NCBI GenBank assembly: GCA_016715065.1
Contig: JADKBN010000010.1
Coordinates: 310,001-374,000 of the forward strand
Direction: 5' to 3'
DNA: 64,000 nt
From: Fibrobacterota bacterium
GTDB lineage: Bacteria > Fibrobacterota > Fibrobacteria > UBA5070
Shown: in pieces, positions 17,529 through 27,130 of the stretch
How positions within the stretch are numbered: the stretch's first letter is position 1
Layout of the letters: the number at the start of each line of letters is the position of its first letter
Position numbers and translations under genes: made by a program
The notes under the pieces: generated by a model
The model's input: the letters and a program-made list of their open reading frames with translations, nothing else
Databases searched by the model: none
Told to the model about the DNA's origin: nothing

Positions 17529-19703
17529 TCAAGTGGTGGCTTTGCTGTACTTGTAGGTTTGTTTGGACAATGGTTGCCCATTGATGGGTGCATTCGGATC
17601 GACGTCGTTGAGGATGATCCCGGTCACGGTGGCATTGACCAGATCCAGTCCTTTCCGGCATGCCTCGATCTCGGCAGTCGTGTGGGAAGCATGCTTGAAC
17701 ACCAGCAAAATGGTCCCGACATGGGAGGCAATGACCGTCGCATCACTGAGCGCAAGCACCGGCGGAGCATCCAAAATCACGATGTCGTAGGATTTGGAGA
17801 CCGATTCCAGCAGCCGATCAAAATGGACCGATTGCAATAGAACGGTCGATCGATTGGTGAAGCCCCCCGTGGGAAGCAGGAACAGATCGGGAATCCGAGT
17901 GTCGACGATCACGGATTCGACCGTGGCTGAGCCAGTGAGCACCTCAGACAGTCCATTCTCCTGCCGGATGCTGAAAAGATTTTGGAGATTTCCTTTGCGA
18001 AGGTCCGCATCGATCAACAGGACCTTAGCCCCGGTTTGAGCGATTTGGACGGCAAGGTTTGCGGCTACAAACGACTTGCCGCTTCCAGGAGAAGCCCCAA
18101 CGATCATGGTTAGATTGTTCATCGACCGCCGGATAGACATTTTTACCGGCGAAACGGACGATCGAAGCGCTTCCATCGGCAGGTCTTCCGGTGCCTCAAC
18201 AGACAACAGGTGAATGCCCTTGATGCCTTTTTTCAGCCTAGCGTTGAGCTTGCTCTGCAAATCGCTATGCGATAAGATCGCCAAAACCGGCTGTTGGAAC
18301 ACCGACTCAAGGTAGGCCGGCGATTCGACAAAGCTATACAGCATGCGGTGCCCCACGGCAAGCGAAGTCGCCGCGAGGCCGCCAAGGATCAAACCCATCA
18401 GGGCAAGACTAAACGTGCCTCGCTTCGGCACAAAGGAACCACGCACGGCCCGATCCACGATCCTGACATCGCTGACCTTCTGGTCGGCGACAGCCTGGAT
18501 CTGTTGGGCTTCGTTCTGTACCTTGGTGTATCGTTGGGTGGTCACTTCAACGTCATGGAGCATGTCCATGATTTCTTGTTGCTGGAACGGCAGAGACTTC
18601 ACTTTATTCTGAAGTCTGGCCTCTTGGTTCCTGAGGGCTACAATGGAAGAGTCGATGTACCGGACAACGGGGTGATCTGTCCGGTATTTTTCAAGTGCTT
18701 CCTTTTTCTTTTGGCTTAAGTCCAACAATTGCCTACCAATGTCTGCCTGTTGCGACAGAGCTTGCTCCACCTCACGCGAAAGGTCGACGGATCCAACGCT
18801 AGACCGGTATTGGCGCAGCTTGTTCTGTGCATCCTCGGATGCCTTTTTGAGGGATGGCAGTTGTTGCTGAATGTAAGCGTATCGCTCGACGACTTCACGC
18901 GTGCGGCGATCAACGTTTTGGCTGACATATGCTTCCGCGATGTCATTGGCGATTTCTGCGGCCTGCTTTGAACTGGTGGACTCATAGCTCAAGGAAATAA
19001 GGCCCGTTTTCTTTCCGATTTCTTCCACAGAGAGCCCTGTAGCCAGGGATTGGATTGCCGCGAGTTCATCTTGATGGACAACGGTAAATACACTACCCAC
19101 CTCGCAGAAATAAAAGCCTCGGACAAGAACATGGATCCCATAAGAATTTGAAGAAGAATCCACTACCTCCTCTGACCGAACTTGTAAAAGAACCGGATTT
19201 TTCGCTTGAGGGTTCTCGGAAGTGTCTTTTTTTCGAACGACGTATGCACCGGAGTCTGAGATCAGTTCGATTTCAAAGGCTGTCCCGAGAAGTGAATCAG
19301 GCAGTCCAAAATAAACCAAATCGACATACGGCTCAGGTTTACGCAGGAGTCGGTCGACAATGGAGCGTTTAGGAGGCTCCACGGCGAGGTTGAGGCCACG
19401 TTTGCGCACGACTTCACTCAACACGAGCCGACTCTTGGCGATTTCAATTTCTCCCTCGGTGGCGTTGGTCAGAGAAAATGCTTCCGTCAGGCGGCTGATT
19501 TCTGCGACTTCGGAGCCGTTTCGGTTATTGCTTTCTCCAACTTGGACCATCACGTCCGCTTTGTAGAGCTGTACAGCTTTGATACCCTTAAACGCCCCGA
19601 TAAGAGCCCCTAAGAGGCTGAGGGCCCCAATCAACCACCAACGACGTCGGAGGATATAAGGGACATCTTGGAGAGTAATGGTTGTCTGATTGTCTAAATC
19701 CAC
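17529..19703 (-). CDS. Polysaccharide co-polymerase with BY-kinase domain (Wzc-like)
   Basis: 724 aa. A transmembrane helix near residues 22-40 (WWLIGALSLLGALIGAF), a long periplasmic coiled-coil region (about 250-420) and a second helix (about 440) form the Wzz/chain-length domain. The cytoplasmic kinase follows, with Walker A GASPGSGKS (about residue 535-545), Walker A' VLLIDADLRKG and Walker B DIVILDAPPVLALSDA. The C-terminal tail has only two tyrosines (YKYSK) instead of the usual Tyr cluster, so autophosphorylation control may be reduced. GTG start. It follows wza by 13 bases; together they control chain length and export. Confidence 0.92.
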   Translation of the reverse strand: MDLDNQTTITLQDVPYILRRRWWLIGALSLLGALIGAFKGIKAVQLYKADVMVQVGESNNRNGSEVAEISRLTEAFSLTNATEGEIEIAKSRLVLSEVVRKRGLNLAVEPPKRSIVDRLLRKPEPYVDLVYFGLPDSLLGTAFEIELISDSGAYVVRKKDTSENPQAKNPVLLQVRSEEVVDSSSNSYGIHVLVRGFYFCEVGSVFTVVHQDELAAIQSLATGLSVEEIGKKTGLISLSYESTSSKQAAEIANDIAEAYVSQNVDRRTREVVERYAYIQQQLPSLKKASEDAQNKLRQYRSSVGSVDLSREVEQALSQQADIGRQLLDLSQKKKEALEKYRTDHPVVRYIDSSIVALRNQEARLQNKVKSLPFQQQEIMDMLHDVEVTTQRYTKVQNEAQQIQAVADQKVSDVRIVDRAVRGSFVPKRGTFSLALMGLILGGLAATSLAVGHRMLYSFVESPAYLESVFQQPVLAILSHSDLQSKLNARLKKGIKGIHLLSVEAPEDLPMEALRSSVSPVKMSIRRSMNNLTMIVGASPGSGKSFVAANLAVQIAQTGAKVLLIDADLRKGNLQNLFSIRQENGLSEVLTGSATVESVIVDTRIPDLFLLPTGGFTNRSTVLLQSVHFDRLLESVSKSYDIVILDAPPVLALSDATVIASHVGTILLVFKHASHTTAEIEACRKGLDLVNATVTGIILNDVDPNAPINGQPLSKQTYKYSKATT

Positions 19704-19716
19704 AGTTCGTTTATCC

Positions 19717-20874
19717 CTACTGATTTGTGATTGTTTTGACGGTGTTGGTAGAGATAATTCCGTTGCCCAAAAGATCGATGGTTGGCGCGATCAGCGAGAT
19801 GACCCGGTTCCAGGACACCAGGCCCGTTGCATCCACGTAAATCACATCTTTGGGTTGAAGCTGGAAACGGTCTGCCATCGCCAAGGAAAGCGGGTTTCTG
19901 GCATCCAGATGCCAAACCTTGATCCGGGAAATATTCTCCCCCCGTATGACGTAGATCGCCTTGGCTTGGGCAGTCAGGTTGTTGATGCCTCCCGCGCGCA
20001 TCAGTGCATGCACCAAGGAGATCTTTCCGGTAGAAAAGGAAACTGCCTGAGGATCACGGACCTCACCCAGCACATACACTTTGCTCTCGTCGGTCGAAGG
20101 TATCCGGAGGACATCGAGGTTCTTCAACCACAGACCGGAGGTTGGGATCCCTCCAACGGAGGATTCACTGAGATCCAAGACGTAAGTTTGTCCATCGCGA
20201 AGAAGCTCAATATGGCCTGGGTCAGAATTTCCTTGCAGTCCCCCTGCCTGATTGATGGCATCGATGATGCTGAGCGGACTATTTGTCAGGGCAATCTTTC
20301 CTGGTCGCCCAACGGCGCCATTAACGTAGGCATGTTGGCTTCGGAAACCCGTCACTTTTACGTTGATCTGGGGGTTGTTCAGGACTCGAGAAAGCCGCGT
20401 AGCAAGCTTTTCACGCAACTCGGTGGTGGTCATCCCTTCGGCACGGATGGTTCCAGCGTACGGAAAAAAAAACGATCCACTGTCATCGATCATGTGGCCC
20501 GCTGCGTCATCGGTCCGGTACTCGCCGAAGGGCATGGTCAGCTCTGGGTGTTCCCAAATGGCGATCGCCAAAACATCGAATTTGCCGAGCCGGTAGGAGC
20601 CTGGTTTGTAGGCCCGGATCTCTTCCGGAAGGGTAGCCCGACGGATGCTATCCCCGCGGAGATTGGAGAGCATGGCCTGACGGGGGGTCAGCGACTGGAG
20701 TTCAACGGTCAGCCCCGAGAAAGTGCCGGTGGTGTCGACCTTGTTTCCTTCCGGGGCACCAGGATCATACTTCATGCCAGGTGCGAAGGCACAGGAACTA
20801 AGCAGCCAGAGCATCAAAACAGGAAGGCTGGCTACCTGGAGCCAGCGAAGGTTTGTCGAACGGATCAACGGCAT
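19717..20874 (-). CDS. Outer-membrane polysaccharide export lipoprotein (Wza-like)
   Basis: 385 aa. Signal peptide with lipobox LLSSC (Cys28) for lipid anchoring. The export domain YKPGSYRLGKFDVLAIAIWEHPEL ... SFFFPYAGTIRAEGMTTTELREKL is the Poly_export (PES) motif. Two SLBB domains follow (AYVNGAVGRPGKIALTN and VYVLGEVRDPQAVSFSTG). The C-terminus is short and could form the outer-membrane helix. The GAAGGCG ribosome-binding site supports ATG 20874. It forms the outer-membrane channel working with the Wzc-like protein encoded just downstream. Confidence 0.93.
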   Translation of the reverse strand: MPLIRSTNLRWLQVASLPVLMLWLLSSCAFAPGMKYDPGAPEGNKVDTTGTFSGLTVELQSLTPRQAMLSNLRGDSIRRATLPEEIRAYKPGSYRLGKFDVLAIAIWEHPELTMPFGEYRTDDAAGHMIDDSGSFFFPYAGTIRAEGMTTTELREKLATRLSRVLNNPQINVKVTGFRSQHAYVNGAVGRPGKIALTNSPLSIIDAINQAGGLQGNSDPGHIELLRDGQTYVLDLSESSVGGIPTSGLWLKNLDVLRIPSTDESKVYVLGEVRDPQAVSFSTGKISLVHALMRAGGINNLTAQAKAIYVIRGENISRIKVWHLDARNPLSLAMADRFQLQPKDVIYVDATGLVSWNRVISLIAPTIDLLGNGIISTNTVKTITNQ

Positions 20875-20944
20875 GCTGGGTCGCCTTCTTTAAGTGCGGA
20901 AAAATCTCACTAAAGGTAGTGACCCACAAAATACATCAACCGGA

Positions 20945-20972
20945 GAACTCGCCCTTTGCCGAAAGGCGAGTT
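20945..20972 (-). terminator. Hairpin between beta-helix gene and wza-like gene
   Basis: GAACTCGCCCTTT pairs with AAAGGCGAGTTC around a GCCG loop, with one bulged base. It follows the stop codon of the beta-helix gene on the minus strand and precedes the wza-like gene. It lacks a T tract, so it may attenuate rather than fully terminate. Confidence 0.5.
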
Positions 20973-20985
20973 CCACCCATTTATT

Positions 20986-22659
20986 TCACTTCAAGTTGGG
21001 GATCGAGATCGTCTGGCTTCCGATTTCGGGTCCGTTCAGCATCAGCACCGACATGCCGGTAGCCTTAGGCAAGGGCAACGTCCAGGTGTTGGCGCCTTCG
21101 CGGCCAGACCAGGTTCCGGGACCAGCAATGGTCCGGCCATCCATCCCGACCACCCGATAATGGATGTCATAGCCACTTGCCTGCTGCGTCACCACCTGCA
21201 AATCTCCCAGGTTGCGCTTTACCGTAAACAAGGCTTGGGAAGATTCCGAGAGCCTGCCGGCAAGTTCGGCCTTCTTTACAGGCATCACATTTAGCGGACC
21301 AATTTCTGTCGATTCACTGGTAACAGCCGGCTGCCAAGCGAAATCGTAGGAGTACGAGGTCGGAACGTTCTTTAGGACAATTCCTGCCCCAACGAGTGGA
21401 CTGGTGGCTTGGGGACGGTAGGCGGCAATGTTGTCTGTCAGGGTATCCGCTTTGTACCAATCGCTGATCGCGAACAATGGGTTCCCGAATTTTTCGGAAG
21501 TGGATTGCAGACGCTTGGAAATGTCAGGCTTGGAAACGCACCACAACAGGTTGTTCATGAAGGTTCCGGGCATCTTTTTGGTGCTAGAGAGGCCTTCCTG
21601 GTAGACATAAGATTCCAGGCTATCGGAAAGGAAAATGTTGTTGCGCACCTGGAGAATTTTGGGGTCGCTCAACGTGTCACCGGTGGTCAGCAAGTGGAAA
21701 CCAGGGTTCCGCTTGTGGTTGATCGAAAGGTTGTGGTCAAAAGCGATGTCGCGGTAATAGATGCCGTAACTGGTGCGGGGAGACCGGATGTGCAGACAGA
21801 AAAAGGCCCCGGTCTCGAAGGCAATGTTGTGGTGGAACTTGAAATTGGTGACCGAATCTCCGGCCTGACCGCCGGCTTCCAGCAAGCCGCTGGTGGTGCG
21901 GATTTTGTTCCGGTACACCTCGCAATTGCGGACGGTTCCCCAAAGCTCGAAGGCCCCGCCGTCGTCTCCATAGTCGTAGGAAGGTGCCTTAAGGTTCCAG
22001 AGGTTGTTCCCGGTCACGGTGCAGCCGTTGATCCGGGAAAGGCCGATGCCGGACGCGCCGTAGTCGTCGTTGGCGGCATTGGTTCCGGCGGCACCTTTGG
22101 TGTTGACCACCATCTTCATGTCGTGAATGGTGTTGTTCGAGATGGTGATTTGGGTTCCGGAGGCGTACACACCGCCGCCGCACTTGGAAAGGTCGTTGTT
22201 CTGGACACGGATGTTGGATGGCAGCGAGTCAGCCATCTCGATACATCCGTATCGAGCGCCGCTCAAAGCCAAATTTTCGATGAAAACATTGGTGACTTTT
22301 TCCAGGACCATTAGCCGACCATTGGAGCTGGTCAGGATGGGTTTGGCGGTTCCAGATCCCCAAGCGCCGATCACGATTGGCTTGGCGCCTGTTCCCTGGG
22401 TCTTGATGTGCCGCGCTAAGAAGAGGGTTTCGTTGGCGAAGGTTTCGCCTCTCCGGAACAGGAGGGAATCTCCTGGCAACAAAATGACTTTGCCTTTGAG
22501 AGCCTGAGTGGAGGCCCAAGGGTGCAAGGTATCAAGGCCGGTGGTGGTGTTGGAACCGGTGGAACGCTTGAAATAGTAGTTGGTGGCCTGCGCGGATCCG
22601 AGCAGGACAAGAAGGAGAACAATGGCAATTTTCAGATTGTACATGGACTTGGCGTGCAT
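20986..22659 (-). CDS. Secreted right-handed beta-helix protein
   Basis: 557 aa. Signal peptide MHAKSMYNLKIAIVLLLVLL ending near GSAQA. The body has repeated short strands (IRVQNNDLSKCGGGVYAS, ITISNNTIHDM, CTVTGNNLWNL, NCEVYRNKIRTT, KFHHNIAFETG) typical of parallel beta-helix proteins of the pectate-lyase-like superfamily. The C-terminal 90 residues (GYDIHYRVVGMDGRTIAGPG...) resemble a sorting or surface-anchoring tail. The start was set at 22659, where GGAG precedes ATG by seven bases. Lying upstream of wza, it may be a lyase, epimerase or surface binder of the exported glycan; catalytic residues could not be assigned. Confidence 0.82.
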   Translation of the reverse strand: MHAKSMYNLKIAIVLLLVLLGSAQATNYYFKRSTGSNTTTGLDTLHPWASTQALKGKVILLPGDSLLFRRGETFANETLFLARHIKTQGTGAKPIVIGAWGSGTAKPILTSSNGRLMVLEKVTNVFIENLALSGARYGCIEMADSLPSNIRVQNNDLSKCGGGVYASGTQITISNNTIHDMKMVVNTKGAAGTNAANDDYGASGIGLSRINGCTVTGNNLWNLKAPSYDYGDDGGAFELWGTVRNCEVYRNKIRTTSGLLEAGGQAGDSVTNFKFHHNIAFETGAFFCLHIRSPRTSYGIYYRDIAFDHNLSINHKRNPGFHLLTTGDTLSDPKILQVRNNIFLSDSLESYVYQEGLSSTKKMPGTFMNNLLWCVSKPDISKRLQSTSEKFGNPLFAISDWYKADTLTDNIAAYRPQATSPLVGAGIVLKNVPTSYSYDFAWQPAVTSESTEIGPLNVMPVKKAELAGRLSESSQALFTVKRNLGDLQVVTQQASGYDIHYRVVGMDGRTIAGPGTWSGREGANTWTLPLPKATGMSVLMLNGPEIGSQTISIPNLK

Positions 22660-23655
22660 GATCAGACTCCGAGTTGGAGCGAGTGGCGAACAAAGGTGGG
22701 ATTGGGCGGACAGCATTACAACGTCCAGAAGGCTCAACTTAGCTGTTGGCTGGACTGTACTGTAGTAGACTCGACAGCAGGTGCCCCGATCGGTGCCTCG
22801 CCACCTCCCATCCCCGGGCCCGGCAGCGATTCCTGGATCGTCACATCCTGATTGTGTTCCTTTCTGAGATGGAGTGCAAGCTCTTTTTTGAGCGAACCGC
22901 TCGAATACCGAGCGTGGTGCGTGCTGTAACACATGTGGAACTAGCGTAGACCTCGGTCCGAGATCGATGGCCACTTGCTAGTCCCAATTTGGAAACTACG
23001 GTCAGACACGTAAGTTCGCATCTTGATTTTGCCTGGAATTTTTCCTTCACGCACTTTCAGAGTGGGGCAGGCTGTTGCCAAACAAGTTTGTGAACGGAGA
23101 CCCGCCGTGAAGCGGGGTGTGCCATGCAGACAGCATGGGAAAGGATCGATTTTACCGAACCTGATTCGCCAAAAAATGAACCTAGAAGTGCCTCACAACG
23201 GGCCGTGCTCCCTATCGAGCGTGGCTCAATTCGCAAAAGTTAGTCCATTAAAAAGTCAAAACACTTCTTTCAATCGAATGGCAGCCAGAATCTGTCAAAG
23301 GTGGCCGTACAGTGGTGGAAAAAGTGTCCTCAGCCCGGTGGGCGAGCGGAAACGATCCAGGCTCGAGCCAACGGGACGCGATCTGTCTCGTTACCTGCGC
23401 CGCCGCGATCAAGGCGTCTTTGCGCACGGAAGAGAAGTTGACTTAAAGTCTCACGAACTGGTATATTGTGGCGTACTTGACCCCCGCCCACCGTTTTTGG
23501 GGATCCAGAGTGGTTTTTTTCACACCTCATCTGATGCAGCCTTGTGCCAAGGGTTAAACGCTTGCCCCCAATTACCCGGTTTGGAATCGAATGACTCTAA
23601 TGTCAACAGACCTTGAGTCACTTCAGGCAGCCTCTCCAAGTCTTACAGGCTTACG
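22660..23655. other. Intergenic region between divergent beta-helix and WbqC-like genes
   Basis: Almost 1 kb with no gene I can support. A 197-codon plus-strand frame (23023-23616) has no recognisable domain, signal or ribosome-binding site and an odd, Arg/Pro/Ser-rich composition. The stretch near 23280-23500 has a base composition unlike its neighbours and could be an old insertion remnant, but no transposase motif was found. A sigma-70-like promoter is at 23438-23467. Confidence 0.5.
23438..23467 (+). promoter_or_regulatory. Sigma-70-like promoter upstream of WbqC/ATP-grasp block
   Basis: TTGACT at 23438-23443 and TATATT at 23462-23467, spaced 18 bases. It points towards the WbqC-like gene about 190 bases downstream and could drive the whole WbqC/ATP-grasp series. 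Sequence match only. Confidence 0.5.
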
Positions 23656-24384
23656 ATGATTCTAGGGATCATGCAGCCATATTTTCTGCCTTACATTGGC
23701 TACTTCCAGCTGCTAGCGGCGGTAGATCATTTCATTTTGCTGGACGATGTGAGCTTTATCAAAAAAGGCTGGATCCATCGGAACCGGCTTCTGCTCCAAA
23801 ATCAGCCTCACCTGTTCAGCATCCCCGTTCAGCATGTTAGCCAAAACCGGAAAATCATCGATACCCGGATCATCGATGAGAACACCTGGAAATCAAAGTT
23901 GGAAAAGACTGTTGCGTTAGGCTACAAAAGGGCGCCACAGTTTAAAGTTGTGTTCCCGCTCTTCCAGGAAATCATCCATAGCCCCATCCTTGATATTTCT
24001 GAATTCGTTGCTCACAGCATTCGCCAAGTGGCCGGATTTCTTGGTATTGCTACGCCAATCTCAACGGCATCCACTTCCCATCCAAATATGCTGGACAAAA
24101 AGGGAGAGGAAAGGATCCTTGAAATCTGCATCAGGGAACGGGCAGACACCTACATCAATCCTATCGGAGGCATCGAGTTGTATCATGAGGAATCCTTCCG
24201 TGGGCATGGGATCAATTTGAAATTCCACCGCGCCATTGCCATGGAATACCCTCAATTTGGCGGTGAATTTGTACCATTTCTTTCGATCTTGGATCATCTC
24301 ATGTTCTGTGATAAGGCGTTGATTTCCGATCATCTTCAAGCGTACAATATTGTTCTCCCTGCCCAATTTGGCAATGATTCATGA
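23656..24384 (+). CDS. WbqC-like family protein
   Basis: 242 aa. The N-terminus MILGIMQPYFLPYIGYFQLL, followed by DHFILLDDVSFIKKGWIHRNRLL and a central YINPIGGIELY, is the WbqC signature (PF08889), a family of uncertain enzymology recurrent in O-antigen and glycan-modification clusters. No signal peptide; cytoplasmic. It is followed 47 bases later by the first of three ATP-grasp genes, and the shared strand and spacing suggest one transcript. Acting with the ATP-grasp ligases to modify an amino sugar is an inference. Confidence 0.9.
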   Translation: MILGIMQPYFLPYIGYFQLLAAVDHFILLDDVSFIKKGWIHRNRLLLQNQPHLFSIPVQHVSQNRKIIDTRIIDENTWKSKLEKTVALGYKRAPQFKVVFPLFQEIIHSPILDISEFVAHSIRQVAGFLGIATPISTASTSHPNMLDKKGEERILEICIRERADTYINPIGGIELYHEESFRGHGINLKFHRAIAMEYPQFGGEFVPFLSILDHLMFCDKALISDHLQAYNIVLPAQFGNDS

Positions 24385-24431
24385 TCAGACATATGTTTCA
24401 GATTCACCACTCTTCCTATGAAAACTGACCG

Positions 24432-25622
24432 ATGAAAAAGCTCTTAATTCTTGGTGGCTCCTACTCCCAGCTTCCCATGATTCAGCGAGCTTGTGAGATG
24501 GGCTTGTACGTGATTACCTGCGACAACAAGCCTGCCAATCCTGGTCATGCGTTTGCGCACGAGTACCAAAACATCAGTATCGTTGATGATGGTGCTGTTC
24601 TTGAACTTGCAAAGTCCCTTAAAGTGGATGGGATCGCCTGCACCAGCGATCTTGCCTGCCCAACGGTTGCGTTGGTTGGCAATCGCTTGGACCTGCCAAG
24701 TCATCCTTACGAATCTGTTTCGATACTTTGCAATAAGTCCAAATTCAGACAATTTCTTGTGGATAACAACTTCAAGACTCCGAAGGTGAGAAGTTTTTTT
24801 AGGGATGAACTTGAGACCGCTCAGATTTTGGATTTTACGTTTCCAGTGTTGGTGAAGCCCGTAGATTCCTCCGCCAGTCGTGGCGTTTCTTTGATTGATT
24901 CTCCGGACGGATTTAGGGACGCTGCGACGGCCGCACTGTTCTACTCCCGAGCGGAACAAATCCTTGTGGAGGAGTTTGTCCAAGCGGATGGGCCGCTGAT
25001 CACAGGGGATGGGTTTTCGCTTGATGGTGAACTCGTTTTTCGGTTTTATTGCAATGACATTCGGGATCCCGCGGCACCACTCTATTCGGTATGCACATCC
25101 GCCCCGTTGCAGCATTCGCCAGAGCGGATCAAAAGGATAGACGCCGAGATCCAGAGGGCCTTTCGGCTGATGGGCTTAAAAAATGGCACCTACAATTTCG
25201 ATGTCCGGATTGGATTTGATGGTGAGCCGATCCTCATGGAAATTGCTCCTCGGGCAGGCGGGGGCTGGATCCCTCAATTGGCAAAATTTGCAACGGGTGT
25301 GGATCTGATCGAGGCAACCATCCTAGCTGCGGTTGGGGAGCTATGCCGCCCGATGGAGCTTCTTGATCCAAAGGGATTTTGGGCCGCCTACGACATCAAT
25401 AGCACGGAAGAGGGGACATTTCATCATCTGGAAATCGATCCCGAATTTCAAGCCAGCCACGTCCGAGACATGTTCCTGACCGTTGTTCCCGGCGATCACG
25501 TTCGATCTTTCACAGGCTTTGAAGGGGTGATCGGCCAGCTCATTCTCGAATTTGGATCGAACCAGGAGATGACGGAGATGATCCGGGAGATACGTAGATG
25601 GGTCAAGGTTGTCGTCCATTAG
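24432..25622 (+). CDS. ATP-grasp ligase, tandem paralog 1
   Basis: 396 aa. A Rossmann-like preATP-grasp domain (MKKLLILGGSYSQLPMIQRA, VITCDNKPANPGHAFA) is followed by the ATP-binding loop VKPVDSSASRGVSL (Lys142) and the Mg-binding end YNFDVRIGFDGEPILMEIAP (Asp257, Glu270). The family joins a carboxylate to an amine or thiol through an acyl-phosphate. No carbamoyl-phosphate, biotin or purine-specific extra domains are seen. It heads a series of three homologous genes on the same strand. Likely amide-bond formation on a sugar or amino acid, by inference. Confidence 0.87.
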   Translation: MKKLLILGGSYSQLPMIQRACEMGLYVITCDNKPANPGHAFAHEYQNISIVDDGAVLELAKSLKVDGIACTSDLACPTVALVGNRLDLPSHPYESVSILCNKSKFRQFLVDNNFKTPKVRSFFRDELETAQILDFTFPVLVKPVDSSASRGVSLIDSPDGFRDAATAALFYSRAEQILVEEFVQADGPLITGDGFSLDGELVFRFYCNDIRDPAAPLYSVCTSAPLQHSPERIKRIDAEIQRAFRLMGLKNGTYNFDVRIGFDGEPILMEIAPRAGGGWIPQLAKFATGVDLIEATILAAVGELCRPMELLDPKGFWAAYDINSTEEGTFHHLEIDPEFQASHVRDMFLTVVPGDHVRSFTGFEGVIGQLILEFGSNQEMTEMIREIRRWVKVVVH

Positions 25623-25707
25623 CCTGACTTCCCAAACTCAGCCCGTCAAATTTTGCCACAATCCCTCGCACCAAAAGCGACTTGCCGTTTCAGAAAGACC
25701 CCCGGTG

Positions 25708-26946
25708 ATGAAAAAAATCCTGATCCTTGGAGCATCGCATCCACAACTCCCTCTGATCCTTTCTGCAAAGCGTTTGGGCTTGCATGTCATCACGTGCGAC
25801 AATATCCCATCCAGTCCAGGGCATGCGATTGCCAGCGAAAGCCATAACGTCAGCACGCTGGATAGACAAGGTGTGCTCGATCTCGCTCGACGCTGCAAGG
25901 TGGATGGCGTCCTTTGCGCAGGCGACATGGCAGCTCCGATTGTAGCCTGGGTTTGCGAACAATTGGGGCTGCCGACACACCCATCGGATTCTGTGGAAAT
26001 TCTTTGCAACAAGGATCGGTTCCGAAATTTTCTATCCGAAAATGGGTTTCGGACTCCGAAAGCTGTTGGTTTCCACGAAAGTGAAATTTCCTCTATCCAT
26101 CTGCAAGAATTCAAATATCCGGTGATTGTGAAACCTGTCGACTCTTCCGCCAGTCGAGGGGTGTCGCAGGTGGATCTTCCAGCCGGCCTGGAAACCGCCA
26201 CGAGGAATGCCCTTCGTCATTCCAGGCTGAAAAAAATCATCGTTGAGGAGTTTATTGAGCCATCTGGAGTAGCCATTTCTGGGGATGGTTTTTCGATCGA
26301 TGGGAGATTGGTGTATCGGTTGTATTGCAATGATCTACGGGATCCCGTCGCGCCGTTCTACTCGGCATTTGTTTCGGTTCCTTGCCTCCACACGGAGGAG
26401 ATTCAATCGAATATTGACAAGGAGATTCAACGCGCATTTGAGCTTCTCAAACTGAAAAGCGGCACGTACAATTTTGATGTACGCGTCCAGTCCGATGGCT
26501 TGCCGGTTCTCATGGAAATCGCCCCAAGAGCTGGTGGCTGCTCCATTCCCCATCTTGCGAAACTCTCCACGGGAGTGGACTTGACCGAAGCATCTATCCT
26601 TGCCGCAATTGGTCAGGAGTGCAAAATGGTTGGGCCCGCTTCTGGGAAGCGGTTCTTGGCATCTTACCAGATCAGTAGCTTGGTGCAAGGAGTGTTTAGA
26701 GCACTTGAGATCGATCCAGAATTTTTGGAAAAACATGTGCGCGAAATCAAAATTTGCGTGCAGCCCGGAGAGGCGATTTTAGGTTACACGGGAGTGGAGG
26801 GGGTTATTGGAGAACTCATTCTCGAATTCGATTCTGGCGAGCAACAAATGGATACCTTCGCGAACATTCGCAAATTCGTCCAAGTGAAAACAGAAGAAAG
26901 CCGAGGTTGTGGTGCCGAACGCACTCCAATTGTCATCTCCTCCTGA
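25708..26946 (+). CDS. ATP-grasp ligase, tandem paralog 2
   Basis: 412 aa, homologous over its full length to paralogs 1 and 3: MKKILILGASHPQLPLILSA, VITCDNIPSSPGHAIA, LCNKDRFRNFL, ATP loop VKPVDSSASRGVSQ (Lys142), and NFDVRVQSDGLPVLMEIAP. It differs by a 12-15 residue C-terminal extension (ESRGCGAERTPIVISS). ATG 25708 (GTG just before it) is preferred to the frame opening at 25609, which overlaps the previous gene's end. It follows paralog 1 by 85 bases. Its different acceptor-side residues suggest a different amine or acid partner. Confidence 0.86.
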   Translation: MKKILILGASHPQLPLILSAKRLGLHVITCDNIPSSPGHAIASESHNVSTLDRQGVLDLARRCKVDGVLCAGDMAAPIVAWVCEQLGLPTHPSDSVEILCNKDRFRNFLSENGFRTPKAVGFHESEISSIHLQEFKYPVIVKPVDSSASRGVSQVDLPAGLETATRNALRHSRLKKIIVEEFIEPSGVAISGDGFSIDGRLVYRLYCNDLRDPVAPFYSAFVSVPCLHTEEIQSNIDKEIQRAFELLKLKSGTYNFDVRVQSDGLPVLMEIAPRAGGCSIPHLAKLSTGVDLTEASILAAIGQECKMVGPASGKRFLASYQISSLVQGVFRALEIDPEFLEKHVREIKICVQPGEAILGYTGVEGVIGELILEFDSGEQQMDTFANIRKFVQVKTEESRGCGAERTPIVISS

Positions 26947-27130
26947 CAAATCGCGAAGCTCACTTGGTCGGGCCCTGCCCCTTGCCTGAAGGGAGGGACG
27001 GGTCGGTTGGGCCTTCATTTGGTAGGCAATTGTTCGGAAAATTTCCTTTCTAAGGCTTACTTTTCAGTGCATACCCCTGTAGGGCGACTAGACAGATTCT
27101 GGCATGCATGTTTCGGAGAAATCACACGTC

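Noticed and set aside
23023..23616. 197-codon plus-strand frame in the large intergenic region
   Set aside because: No recognisable domain, no ribosome-binding site and odd composition; it also crosses a likely promoter. Treated as non-coding.
23713..23725. GGCGGTAGATCAT, resembling the RfaH ops element of polysaccharide operons
   Set aside because: It lies inside the WbqC-like coding sequence, where it encodes AVDH, rather than in a leader; a chance match is more likely.
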